From Neoarius graeffei (lineage: Eukaryota > Chordata > Actinopteri > Siluriformes > Ariidae), in the NCBI RefSeq assembly GCF_027579695.1, contig NC_083570.1, positions 6,815,501 through 6,879,500 of the forward strand: DNA of 64,000 nt, given 5' to 3'. Below, piece after piece: positions 24,886-34,203 of the stretch. How positions within the stretch are numbered: position 1 is the first letter of the stretch; each line of letters begins with the position of its first letter. The notes beneath the pieces are model-generated. The model saw only the letters and a list, made by a program, of their open reading frames with translations. It had not been told where the DNA came from and searched no databases. The position numbers were made by a program, and so were the translations under genes.

Positions 24886-27800
24886 ACTCACTCACTCACT
24901 CACTCACAGAGAAACACTCACTCACACACAAACACACACGCACAACCATGTACATAGTTTTATTTATAGAATGTTTGAAATGTTCTGATCTTTAAAAAAA
25001 ATAAACAGTGCTGGTTTTCCTGGCATTTTGGCAAAGACAGATGTTATCTGAAATCTTGTTCTCTGTTGGGTTCCATCATGACTATTAGTTTGTGTAATGC
25101 TACACTTTGTGTGTTCTCTGCTTTCCATCTTCATTTTGGAGTAAAGAAGTGTATGCAGGGTTTAAATGGGGAATGTTTTTTTTCTCCTCTCCAACCTTTA
25201 CTTCCCTATAGATTAGCTTTACCTGCCTATCCACCATGCAGTCGGTACACTGTTTTTTTTTTTTGTTTGTTTCGGATCGGATGGGGGGGGCCATACATAC
25301 CTTCGCCTGGGGGCCCCCAATTTGCTAAATCCGCCACTGGCTAGAACTCATGGTTCAGTTTTCTGAAAGGAATAAAGAGTCGTTTGATTTTAAATGTTTG
25401 CTTTGTTTGCCTAAAACGGAGCACATCACAGCCTACAAAAACTCCCCATCCGACCTGCGGAAGCATATTGAGGGATATAAACGTTTTATTCCAAGAGAAA
25501 GCTTGCAGTGAAGTTGTCTGTGCTTTAGAGCTCGCGATAACGTTGCAATCGCTACACAGTCTGATTAGTCAAATTACTTTCTGTGGATTTGCCCGCCAAG
25601 TTGCCATCGCCTTGTCCACGGCTAATGTTTACACATAGCTAGTTAACTTGGACACTGTTAGTTATGTCCAATATGATTGCCTTCAGGGATGCAAACTGCA
25701 GATGCTCTTCGTCCTGTTGCTCTTTAGACTCCTTCTTACGAGTAAGTTCGGGAAAAGCATGTACAGAGACAACGTTCGTTCCTTAAGAGAGTCTCTCAAC
25801 TCTCTCTTTTGGTCTGAAGGGCAACGTTATCAGGAAACCCACCCCGAACCAGATTACGACCATCACTGAAGATAAATTTAACACTCTCTTCACCAGAACA
25901 CAGACAATTTTAATCAGCTTTTACAGAATCCTTCTGATTGAGACACACCAGAGCTTTACATTAGCACCCGCCAAATGCGGGTAAAATTGGGCTTTGGCGG
26001 GTAATAACTTTAGTCTCACTAGCCACTTTGGCGGGTGGTTTATTCTGTGGTATGACAATATATTTTAATTGTAGTTTTCTCTGAAGGCATCTGATATAAT
26101 AAACACATTGCAATGTAATATTATGCGCCTACAACTCCCATGAGCACCTGCATAAACATTCTGACACAACATGTTAGAATTGTTTAGAACGTCTCAGATA
26201 AAATCAATGATACGGTAACCTGCAGTTAATGAACGAAGCAACAAAGTTGCTGACGACTGACAAGCGCACTATGTGGCGGCATATAGCTGGAGTTTCGAAC
26301 CCTGCTGCTCAGGGAAAAAGGGGCAGAGATGTGCAGGGCCGGAGCAGCTTTTTAAAATCACCGAGGTCCGTGATGCGCAAAGCGCACGCCGAAAAATGTT
26401 CGCCATATTTAAATGAGAGGGGTGAATTACACGCCACACAAGAGATCTATTCTTGAAATTACTCTTAATGGTGTTTGAACTGAATATCAGTTTTGAAAAA
26501 AAAAATCATGTATGTGGCAAGAGTAAGAATAATTTAAGCTTGTTTAATGGTTTGATCTGGCCCAAGCAATGAGGACAAAAGATCCCCTAACCATGTAGCC
26601 TATGGAACTAAGATACATTAACAATCTGGCATCCGTTACACCTACACACACACACACACACACACAAAAAATAATAATTCTGGGAAAAAAAAAAAATCAG
26701 TATACACCACCATGTTTTAGGCAAAGTTACCCAAGGCAAAAATAAGTTGAAACTTTCCACTCTATTGCTTTGGCTTATTGAATGATTTATTTTTAAAATC
26801 ACAAACAAGGCAGGCTACAACCAGAGGCGATTCTAGAGTCTGTTGTGGCCCCAAGCAAAAATTTCCAGGGGGCCCTTCTGACCAGTGTTCATCACCAATA
26901 TGTTATAAATAATCTGACACCAACGAAAAATGTATGAAACCAAAGTTTTTTAAATTCCAAATGTGAAAATACAATGGTAAAGAACAATAAAAACAAAATA
27001 AATAAGCCCTCTGGCCCCGACTCTCGGGGGACTCCTGGGCCAGGGGGCCCCAAACAGTTGCCTGCCTTGCCTGTTCACAAGCTGCGGGTCTGGCTACAAC
27101 TGCACCGCTTTGAAAATGTAAATTGAACAGCTTGATGAAAGTGCACTGATGGTTCCCATGAAAACCCCGTGTCTCCTGCACTGCGTTCCTCCGCCGAGTC
27201 GCGCGCTCATTCGCGTTTGTGTTCTTGGTCTCAGAGCCGCACACACCAAACACACACAGAAGACAGAATCAATGTTTAACATAATTATCAATGCACTTTT
27301 TACGGAGACGTTTTAATGTTATTCTTTATTTTTTATCCAGTTGAATATTTAGCATACAAATGTATTTTCAGCTCTTAAAAATGACTGAGGTCCAGACCGC
27401 GGGGGCCTCATAGTTGGCTCCGGCCATGGAGATGAACAAGACGCTAATAGGAAGATAAGACAGTTCAATGACAAATGGAAGTTCGGGTGAGATTGGCTAG
27501 TTCATAGCAAAACCGAAAATACCCTGTACTGCGAAGACTGTAGAAAGTCTGGCAAAGACAGGCACCAGTAATTTTAAACTCGAAACTATAAAGGACCACG
27601 AAAAGTCAAAAGCACACATCGGTACTATAACATCAAAACAGGCGAAGATGGCTGGTTCACTACAGGACAGCATTGCTTTCAGTCCCTAGCTTTCATGAAG
27701 TCGGCTGAGCTGGAGAGGATGGAGCTGCTGTTTAGAAACGTTCACGCGATTGGAAAGAAGTTGATCTCGCCCCAGCTATCAACTTATGGCCTGCTGGAAG

Positions 27801-29086
27801 CCTCAGGTCACAAAGACCATTTTTCATGGACCATTCAGACTCATCTGATGATGAATGTAATGAGGACATTTAATGTCTCTCTCTACACATGTTCACACAC
27901 ACACACTAATAGATAATACATAATATACATAATAATACTTGATAATACACATAATGCTTGCATATCAAAACATCAAATGTTTTTCAGTGATAAATGTTTT
28001 GAATTGGACTTTTAATATTAGAATCAGTTCAGTTGTACTGAATGTTATTTTTCATATTATACGATATTTCATATTGTAAGGGGCTTGAATTTGAGTTCAA
28101 TAAACAGAATACTCTGTTTATATTTTTGTCTCAACTGGTTGCATGTTTTCATATAGGGAGCGACCTTAACAGCACTGAGTATTGAGTGCTCCTGTAGAGA
28201 TACATTATACGCTGCCATTCATAATTACATCTAGATCTTCCGAACTTTAACGCATCATGGTGAAGAAAAAACTGCAACTTCCTGGCAACAAAATTGTGGC
28301 TAGTGAAAAGGCTGAATGGCTAGTGACTCGGGAAAACCACTAGCCACAGTGGCCGGTGAGCAAAAAAGTTAATGTAAAGCCCTGATACACACATTGAAAT
28401 TAAAGTTCAAATCATATCACTGACTAAAGCACCTGTTTCTAGATGGGAAACTATAATTAAGATGATTTAATTCTGGAAAGATTTCTAGTTCTCACCTGTT
28501 TCTCAGCTCTTTCTGCTGTGGCTGTGACGGTGTCGTGACCTTTGTGATGATCCATCGTACACAAATAACAGATGCAGGTTTGATCAGTACGACAGTAGAT
28601 CTCAATCAGCTTGTTATGTTCAGAGCAGATCTTCTCTTGGAGTTTTGCTGAGGCTTCAATTAATGTGTGTTTTTTCAAAGCAGGAACTTCAAGATGAGGT
28701 TTCAGATGAGTTTCACAAAATGAAGTCAAACACATCAGACAGGACTTGACGGCTTTGTGTTTTCTCCCGGTGCAGAAATCACACTCCACATCTCCAGGTC
28801 CAGCGTAACAGTGAGCAGGAGAAGCAGCTTGGACTTCAGTCTTCTTCAGTTTCTCCACCACTTCATCCAGCATGTTGTTTCTGCGTAGAACAGGCCTTGT
28901 CGTGAAAGTGTCTCTGCACTGAGGACAGCTGTAGACGCCCTTCTGATCCTCCTGATCCCAGCAGCCATTAATACACACCTTACAGAAACTGTGACCACAG
29001 GAGATAGTCACTGCATCCTTCAGGAGATCCAGACACACTGGACACATGAACTGGTCCTGAGCTACTGAAATACTGGCCTCGGCCAT
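17630..29086 (-). CDS. ftr: finTRIM-like E3 ubiquitin ligase, six coding exons, 559 aa
   Basis: This is a complete finTRIM-type gene on the minus strand. Coding exons are 29086-28496, 22190-22095, 21950-21717, 21584-21413, 21214-21155 and 18156-17630. Every intron has GT-AG ends, phases match, and the exons total 1680 nt (559 codons plus stop) with no internal stop. Domain order is RING, two B-boxes, coiled coil, then PRY-SPRY (B30.2), the layout of the fish-specific finTRIM family related to TRIM16/TRIM25. Family members act as cytoplasmic E3 ubiquitin ligases, and finTRIMs are linked to antiviral defence; the B30.2 domain is the presumed target-recognition surface. The start is the ATG of MAEASISVAQDQ, the usual finTRIM N terminus. 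Introns 1 (6.3 kb) and 5 (3.0 kb) are filled with transposons. Which ftr member it is cannot be told here. Confidence 0.93.
18655..19026 (+). mobile_element. Full-length tRNA-derived SINE, TSD ATTATTTAAACA
   Basis: Complete copy from the tRNA-like head (box A TGGTGTAGTGG, box B GGGTTCGAGCCCC) to the GATGAG tail, in intron 5 of the finTRIM gene and antisense to it. A perfect 12-bp duplication ATTATTTAAACA flanks it (18643-18654 and 19027-19038), so it arrived by retrotransposition and is fairly young. Confidence 0.93.
19648..19722 (+). repeat. Short dispersed repeat, also at 37366-37416
   Basis: The block 'gaacatattttgggctggaa' followed by 'cagtatctggcaa' recurs at 37373-37413 with few changes. 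A related 'ttgccagattg' with 'ttcggcgggtttt' lies at about 18313-18350 in the other sense. No coding content. Confidence 0.5.
19994..20372 (+). mobile_element. Full-length tRNA-derived SINE, TSD GAGTTCATCATCA
   Basis: Complete SINE from head to GATGAGATGAGAT tail, flanked by a perfect 13-bp duplication GAGTTCATCATCA (19981-19993 and 20373-20385). It lies in intron 5 of the finTRIM gene, antisense to it, and is close to identical to the 18655 copy. Confidence 0.93.
21118..21146. repeat. (GT)n microsatellite just downstream of finTRIM exon 5
   Basis: GT run immediately beyond the donor side of exon 5 in gene orientation, where it becomes an (AC)n run in intron 5. Confidence 0.9.
21155..21214 (-). 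CDS. ftr: finTRIM exon 5, 60 nt
   Basis: Acceptor CTCCACAG and donor GTACAT frame a 60-nt exon encoding AAAVQIISVPEPQSREDFLK, the linker that in finTRIMs joins the coiled coil to PRY (compare the VPEPxxREDFL motif). It is in phase with both neighbours. Confidence 0.9.
21413..21584 (-). CDS. ftr: finTRIM exon 4, 172 nt
   Basis: Between acceptor TTTCTGTAG and donor GTAAGAG, it encodes VLASGRRSPTLHRPSFH through LSFDGVRNSLSDLKKRLEEF to NKIPPH, the post-coiled-coil region of finTRIM proteins. Confidence 0.9.
21717..21950 (-). CDS. ftr: finTRIM exon 3, 234 nt, coiled coil
   Basis: A 234-nt exon, the canonical TRIM coiled-coil exon length, encoding 78 residues with strong heptads (LLEQLEQEIADLQRRVTELE). 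Acceptor CCCCTAACAG, donor GTAACA. An (AC)n run lies directly upstream in the intron. Confidence 0.93.
22095..22190 (-). CDS. ftr: finTRIM exon 2, 96 nt, start of coiled coil
   Basis: A 96-nt exon, again the canonical TRIM size, encoding SELKEEQMKSQQRIQEKQKK and the following residues to NTIK. Acceptor TTGTCCTCAG and donor GTGAGC. Confidence 0.93.
22301..22368. repeat. (GT)n(GA)n compound microsatellite
   Basis: About 48 bases of GT followed by about 20 of GA in finTRIM intron 1. Confidence 0.95.
22567..23579. mobile_element. Inverted-repeat element with repeated GTTACAACC motifs, unknown superfamily
   Basis: A 23-base segment at 22567-22589 is the exact reverse complement of 23557-23579 (core 'accgggtatggttgtaacac'), so the 1.0-kb unit has terminal inverted repeats. 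Inside, related 15-mers (gttacaacctacccc or ggggtaggttgtaac) recur near 22754, 22782, 22795, 23173 and 23201 in both orientations. No transposase frame is present, and I found no clear target-site duplication, so it is probably a non-autonomous DNA transposon. It lies in finTRIM intron 1. Confidence 0.65.
23961..25339 (+). mobile_element. hAT-type DNA transposon, TSD GCTAGAAC, transposase N-terminal remnant
   Basis: It starts CAGGGGCGATCTTACC, ends CCGCCACTG, and has G/C-rich subterminal 'gggggcccc' on both sides. A perfect 8-bp duplication GCTAGAAC flanks it (23953-23960 and 25340-25347). The frame 24259-24522 encodes an acidic 87-residue segment (VNVDTNEVEELSSDGHFD) of the kind seen before the zinc finger in some hAT transposases, with no catalytic region. 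CT and CA microsatellite runs (about 24640-24940) expand the middle. Located in finTRIM intron 1. Confidence 0.88.
25949..28384 (+). mobile_element. hAT-type DNA transposon, decayed, carrying a hAT MITE
   Basis: Ends CAGAGCTTTACATTA and the complement of CAGGGCTTTACATTA, with flanks AGACACAC (25941-25948) and ATACACAC (28385-28392), an 8-bp duplication with one change. At about 27450-27650 broken plus-strand frames read RQFNDKWKFG, LYCEDCRKSGKD and HEKSKAH, a TTF-type zinc finger of hAT transposases; 27695-27916 (KSAELERMELLFRNVHAIGK) continues it. Several stops break the frame and the catalytic core is absent. A smaller hAT (26822-27092) has inserted into it. Lies in finTRIM intron 1. Confidence 0.8.
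26822..27092. mobile_element. hAT-type MITE, 271 bp, TSD GCTACAAC
   Basis: Starts CAGAGGCGATTCTAGAG, ends GCTGCGGGTCTG, with 'ggcccc' and 'gggggcccc' blocks near the ends and a perfect 8-bp duplication GCTACAAC (26814-26821 and 27093-27100). It belongs to the same terminal-sequence group as the copies at 23961 and 59973 and encodes nothing. Confidence 0.85.
28496..29086 (-). CDS. ftr: finTRIM exon 1: RING and two B-boxes
   Basis: Encodes residues 1-197, from MAEASISVAQDQ to TAERAEKQ, then donor GTGAGA. RING C3HC4 ligands are visible at C15, C18, C30, H32, C35, C38, C54 and C57, followed by a B-box-like unit from about 102 (CDFCTGRKHKAVKSC) and B-box 2 from about 154 (CSEHNKLIEIYCRTD, CYLC, HHKGH). 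All metal ligands look present, so E3 activity is plausible. The frame stays open upstream but the ATG at 29086 gives the conserved family start. Confidence 0.93.
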
Positions 29087-29324
29087 TTTCCTGAAATCAC
29101 AACGAGAGAGACAGAGAGAGAGAGAGAGATCAGTTTTGTTTTCTCTGAAATGACAAGTTACTTCCTGGTTCTGTGTGTGAAAGAGCAATAGAGGAAGAGG
29201 AGGAGCACAAACACAGAGAGATCATGAATGCTTCTCTATTAACCATTTCATGTCCCTTCAGTGCAGGAATATAAGCCATGTAGCCGCACTGATTAGGAAT
29301 AATTTCATGAAATACTCATGAAAT

Positions 29325-30080
29325 TAATCAATCTACCTAAGATGGATGAATTTATAAAGTTCTTTCTCTCTCTCCTTTTGAATTTTAATCTGATTTCTAT
29401 GTTTTAGACCGGTCTGTAAACGATTATCTTTAACGTTAAGTGGTTATTGAACTGCACCTATTTAATCCTATTATTACAACAGGTTAACTCTTTTGTTCCC
29501 TCTAGGAGCAATTCACCAATATCACAGTTCTAAGCACAACCAAATGAGCCTTATTTGTACCCAAAATCATAACAGAGGAATGAAGTAAACTTGTTAACAA
29601 ATGAAAAACATCATATACTTCAGAAAAAGTGATAATCGGCGGAGACTTTAACATAGCCCCTGATTCATGGTTAGATCGAATACCTCACAGGAATCCACAA
29701 CCTGTTTACAGCCACATTATACTGAATTTGTGAACAACAACTAATGTAATTGATTTTTGGAGGTCGTCAAACCCAACTTGTATTCAATATACATGGTTTA
29801 ATGCTGCAGGAAACGGTCAGTGTTCGAGACTAGATTACTGGCTTATCTCTTGTGGGCTGTATAATGATATTTTAGATTGTGAAATTTCAGCCTCTCCGCT
29901 CACAGACCATTGTACGATTAGTCTAAACCTATTCACGTCTAAGCAACATAAGATCCTTCCTAATATCTGGACATTTAATCACGACTTATTACAGAACGGT
30001 GAATTTATTGATCAGGTGAAGTCTCTTATTTTGGAGGTTGAAGAGTTAGACATGTCTGATAGGAGTAAATGGGAAGGATT
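29325..30080 (+). mobile_element. L1/Tx1-like LINE fragment (copy 2 of a flanking direct repeat)
   Basis: From 'ctacctaagatggatgaat' to about 'gataggagtaaatgggaag' this is nearly identical to 14693-15440, in the same orientation. It covers the same leader and endonuclease part and stops where the copy at 14691 carries on into the reverse transcriptase. Both copies share the same left boundary, including the sequence before the recognisable LINE coding part. Confidence 0.85.
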
Positions 30081-30200
30081 TAAGTTCAGGGATTAAAGCA
30101 AAAAAAAAAAAATCCTGAGCCTGAACTTTTTAGACTCATGCAAGCGACTCTATTCACCATATGGCCGGTCGGTTGGAAGAGTTGGCACACAATAATAGGC

Positions 30201-30202
<2 letters not shown>

Positions 30203-30258
<56 letters not shown>
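30203..30258. repeat. (TA)n microsatellite
   Basis: About 56 bases of alternating TA; able to extrude a cruciform and prone to length change. Confidence 0.95.
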
Positions 30259-30261
<3 letters not shown>

Positions 30262-30342
30262 TTATGTGGTTGCAGGGGTCGTGATATGCGACATGAACAC
30301 ATTCACAGGGTCAGAAAGATTGCATGAATGATTGCAGACTAA

Positions 30343-30867
30343 AGGCCTCTGCATGCTCTTGCGACAAGGCTTTCGCAGATAGCTTTTCGCAGACAGTTGT
30401 AATTTACCGTTGAGCGGGGAGTAATAGGCGTGCGCGATGTTATTCACCGCCACAACGCAAGGGGGCGCGAAGTCTCGAAATCGCTAGGAGTAGTTGGTGG
30501 GTGTGGTTAGTGGAGTGTTTATCCTCCGGTTACTTATAATGACTAGAACTGGAGTCGTATAGATGTACGTACTTCCTCACTTCCTCGATCAACCGCTCTT
30601 CATGCTGCTCCATCTTCGCTCGTGTTTTTAAAAATGGCGGTCGTGAAAACAAACCAAACCGGGAAAGTAGGGAAGCGGAAGTGCGTGTACAGTGGATGTA
30701 GAGTGGACCAATCAGAGCCCTCTTGTCTGCGACGCTGTCTGCGAGGCTTCTGTGGTGGTCACAATTTTTGGGAGGTGCGCGCAGAGTGTCTGCGAAGGTG
30801 GGGGGGCTACGCAGACACCATCTGCGACGCCGTCTGCGAGGACTGGGTTGTCAGCATAAATTGGCCT
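30343..30867. mobile_element. PIF/Harbinger-type non-autonomous element, TSD TAA
   Basis: Bounded by AGGCCTCTGCATGCTC on the left and, on the other strand, AGGCCAATTTATGCTG on the right, with TAA on both sides (30340-30342, 30868-30870). Internal 'tctgcgacgc', 'tctgcgaggc' and 'tttcgcagac' motifs repeat near both ends, giving subterminal inverted repeats. A TAA duplication is the hallmark of PIF/Harbinger. The small frame at 30622-30870 shows no domain that I can name. Confidence 0.65.
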
Positions 30868-30870
30868 TAA

Positions 30871-31509
30871 GGGTGCTTTTCCACTACCAACGCGGCTGAG
30901 TCGGGCTGAGTCGAGCTGAGTGGGGCTGTTGGAGTTGCATTTCGACTACAACCGCGCTGAACCGTGCTGGCTGGAAGTGGGTGGACACATTGGGTGGAGT
31001 TAGCAAAAGTGGGTGGACGTCACGTGATGTCGTTCGGCGGCGCAAACAGTGACATCAGTGACCTTTTACGCGGTAGTCTCACGACCCGGATAGTAAACAA
31101 TAAACATGGAGGACATGGAGTCGTTAGTGTTGCTGGTCTTGGTGCTGTGGCTTGTTGTCACCGACAACGCCAACAGATACTGGCAAGAGCGTATAGATGA
31201 GGCGAGGCGCATAATGTCGTAATTCTTCTTCTTCCGGGTTTACGGTGTTTACAGATCCCAGCGTGCTTGCGGGGCGTGTGTGGGCATGTGAGGACACTCC
31301 TCCTCACCAATCAGTGCACAGGGGAGTGTCTCCTCATGCCCCTAGCCCCACTCAGCTCGGTTGGGCTCGCTTCAGCCCTACTCCAAAACCGTGCGAGTTT
31401 TGGGGGCTGAGTAGGGCTGAAGTGAGCTGAGTTGTGCTGCTCTGAGGTAGTCGAAACGCGAGCCGTGTTGGGCTGAAGTGAGCTGAAAAAGGGTAGTGGA
31501 CAAAGGCCA
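30871..31509. mobile_element. PIF/Harbinger-type element abutting the previous one, TSD TAA
   Basis: Begins GGGTGCTTTTCCACTACC and ends, on the other strand, TGGCCTTTGTCCACTACC, with TAA on both sides (30868-30870, 31510-31512). The ends are packed with 'gggctgag' motifs (gagctgag, gggctgaagtgagctgag) in inverted orientation. A frame from about 31105 (MEDMESLVLLVLVLWLVVTD) resembles the short N terminus that precedes the catalytic part in fish Harbinger transposases. It shares the TAA at 30868-30870 with its neighbour. Confidence 0.7.
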
Positions 31510-31838
31510 TAAGTTTGACTTTTGAAAATGCAATACCAAAAACGGCGAGTAGATGGCAAAAGTGCACCTCACCAAAATATGCTACATGTAGCATTTAGGA
31601 TTTCTTTTGATATCAAGTTTTGCTGCCAAGCTTTGTCCTTAACAGGTTACAAATTGGCCTACAATCACAAGGTGAACTGTTACAAGGGTATGTGAAATTC
31701 AGTCTAGCATTGGAAAAATAAAATCTTTGTAACCATTTAATTTAGGGTACATTAAAAGGACAGTGGTTTACTTTTTAAACAGTTTTAATAATTCAAATAA
31801 TTCAACAATTTCAACATTTCAATAACTTTTAACTTTGT

Positions 31839-32126
31839 TCACCATGATAAGCGCGTCGTGTGTGGGACAGCGCGAACAGCTGCTCTGTGAGCAGGGTCTG
31901 ACTCGTGTCTAGGAAGAACCTTTTTGCCGCTGGATGCATATATGAGCTTCTTGGAGCCCAGCGTGCAGAAGCAAGCGCCTGGCTCCCTCAACTTCCTACA
32001 CCAACTGCTAAATGGCTTGCCATCTCGTCCAATCTCCTCCAGCCATGCCCAGTGCCATTTATTCTTCAGACCTTTATCTATGGCGAGGGTATTTTCCCCT
32101 GGCTTCATATACTGCATCGTCCCCAC
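31839..32126 (-). pseudogene. Possible transposase N-terminal fragment with a zinc-finger-like motif
   Basis: A 95-residue minus-strand frame contains KNKWHWAWLEEIGRDGKPFS, then WCRKL, ACFCTLGSKKLIYASSGKKV and LPRHESDPAHRAAV. The C-x-C ... H-x-H spacing resembles the BED- or TTF-like fingers at the start of DNA transposase proteins. No ends or catalytic domain could be found nearby, so the family is open. The flanks 31513-31838 and 32127-32340 hold nothing else that I recognise. Confidence 0.4.
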
Positions 32127-32355
32127 TCCACGAAATGCCGCTCTCTCTACTCTGAAGTTGCTCGAGGCACGTTGTGTTAAGACCCGCCCCGTTTTACTTC
32201 TGATTGGCTAATACTGTTAGTTTCAGAACCGGAGAGTTGCGCTTCTTTCCTATCATTGGCAGAGAATGAACACACTCGAAAGCCATGGGGTTATCGCATG
32301 GGGTTATCGAACGTTTTTTTCCTCCTAATAATATATATATATATATTGCCCGCAG

Positions 32356-32708
32356 AGCGCTGTCGCCTCACAGCAAGAAGGTCCTGGGTTCGAGCCCCGG
32401 GGCCGGTGAGGGCCTTTCTGTGTGGAGTTTGCATGTTCTCCCCGTGTCCGCGTGGGTTTCCTCCGGGTGCTCCGGTTTCCCCCACAGTCCAAAGACATGC
32501 AGGTTAGGTTAACTGGTGACTCTAAATTGAGCGTAGGTGTGAATGTGAGTGTGAATGGTTGTCTGTGTCTATGTGTCGGCCCTGTGATGACCTGGCGACT
32601 TGTCCAGGGTGTACCCCGCCTTTCGCCCGTAGTCAGCTGGGATAGGCTCCAGCTTGCCTGCGACCCTGTAGAAGGATGGAGCGGCTAGAGATAATGAGAT
32701 GAGATGAG
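32356..32708 (+). mobile_element. SINE, slightly 5'-truncated, TSD ATATTGCCCGCAG
   Basis: Starts inside the tRNA-like head (agcgctgtcgcc) and runs to the GATGAG tail. It is flanked by a perfect 13-bp duplication ATATTGCCCGCAG (32343-32355 and 32709-32721). A short (AT)n run precedes the left copy. Confidence 0.93.
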
Positions 32709-33205
32709 ATATTGCCCGCAGTCAAGCGCTGCACGCCGGAAATCCGGCAGGGGGCCGTAATACTTTAATCCGTGTATTCTCCTATGGAACCATGCTCTTC
32801 TATAGTGGTAACAACAAACAAATTTAGTCCTCTGAAGTAAGGAACATTCTCTCAATTTTTTCTTTTGTTGATGGACAAAAATATCACCCTCTTCAGTAGT
32901 GCAAGCCTTTTATGCCTCTATATGAGCTTGGTTTAAGAAGAGTCCTCACAGGAAGGGGATACAGGAAGCAGACTGCATATGTGCAGCATGTGCATGTGAT
33001 ATGCCACAGGACAAAGATTTGCCTCCTCCGTGTCTGTTTCACTGCCTCCGTGGTGTTGGCTGAAATGTCTCAAGAGCTCATCAGCGTCTCTACAAGCATA
33101 GCAGACCAGAGCAGATGCCACTGTGGCTCCTAAAGCATTTTGGGTCTCTTCTAAAACTTCTAGAACTATGAATTAGATTTAATTATAGATGCACAGATCA
33201 AGTAA

Positions 33206-33351
33206 GGAATAAAACAGAATCAGGTGTACTGTTATAAGAAAATAATCAACAATATGGTGGTGTAATGCAGCCAGACACAAAGCAGAGTTACTGCTAGCAT
33301 CCCAGAGTTGATTATTTTCCAATAAAAGCACATCCCAAAGAGTTTTATTCC
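33206..33351. repeat. Foldback element (Angel-like MITE)
   Basis: The left arm (ggaataaaac ... gaaaataatcaac, 33206-33249) is the imperfect reverse complement of the right arm (gttgattattttcc ... gttttattcc, 33307-33351), with a loop of about 55 bases. The whole unit folds into one long hairpin, like the Angel-type foldback repeats of fish. No duplication was resolved. Confidence 0.6.
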
Positions 33352-33449
33352 TCTTAGACCATAGCAACTTGCTAATGATTACCATTTTAATGTATTTATA
33401 GAATCATAATTTTTATCCAGATGCTGTTATTTAACAGTTATAAGACATG

Positions 33450-34060
33450 AGCTACTTCCGGTAAAATTGGGCGCTCTGATTGGTTCCCTGGCAGGCAGAA
33501 TTTTCCCGTAATGCCCGAGGGCAATTATGGACTCTCTTTCCAGGGCGCCGTTTTTCAATGTTGAAAAAAAAAAGACAAAAAAGATTAATTGCAAATCAAA
33601 ATGGAATCAAAAATGGCTGAAAGGCAAACAAGAGTCACAGAGTTATTCAAGAAATGAGCAACGAAGAGCATTCAGAACTGCTAACTGCTAACAGAAATTC
33701 AGTTTTGAAACTACTAGCTGTTTATTCTGCATGTGTGACTGAACTATGTTACAAATATGACATGACTGAAAGCAGCATCACGCCTTATAATGACCATCTA
33801 TTTTAATCTTAGAAATAAAAAAGCCATATAATAAACTCCTTATTAACCTTGCTTGCTCGGCCTTTACAGGAAAAGATGACCTCGGTCTTTTTGGATGGAT
33901 CTCGCCTATGGCTCAGTCCGCGCTGTCAAGACCTCGGTCTGATATTTTCCCTTAAAAACCTCACACTCAGTTAATAAGTAGTTATTATTCACCGAAGGTG
34001 AAGTGAATATCGGTGAATAATAACCAAGACGAAGTCAAGATTATTGTTCATCTATATTTC
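33450..34060. repeat. Dispersed repeat, distant relative of the hairpin-ended family
   Basis: 'gcgctctgattggttccctggc' at the left and 'gacctcggtct' twice in inverted and direct form at about 33880-33950 parallel the ends of the copy at 5745-6490. About 33985-34030 holds a short palindromic stretch (ttattattcaccgaagg, cggtgaataataa). No coding capacity seen. Confidence 0.4.
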
Positions 34061-34203
34061 ACTGAGCCTGAGGCAGATAATTGTTTCAGTATAAATACAC
34101 AGGTGATTGTTTTAAAAAAAAAATCATATTAAAAATAAATAATTTATTTCTAACTCCAAAAGCAGCATACAAATGCAATGTGTGCAGGCTTGTGTCATTT
34201 ATC

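Noticed and set aside
24590-24995. Frames rich in Ser-Leu or Thr-His repeats
   Set aside because: They are translations of CT and CA microsatellites inside a hAT.
18673-32688. Open frames of 75-125 residues over SINE copies (for example 18673-19002, 19964-20341, 32422-32688)
   Set aside because: The same frame appears in each SINE copy because the copies share sequence; there is no sign of a conserved protein or of start and stop conservation beyond that.
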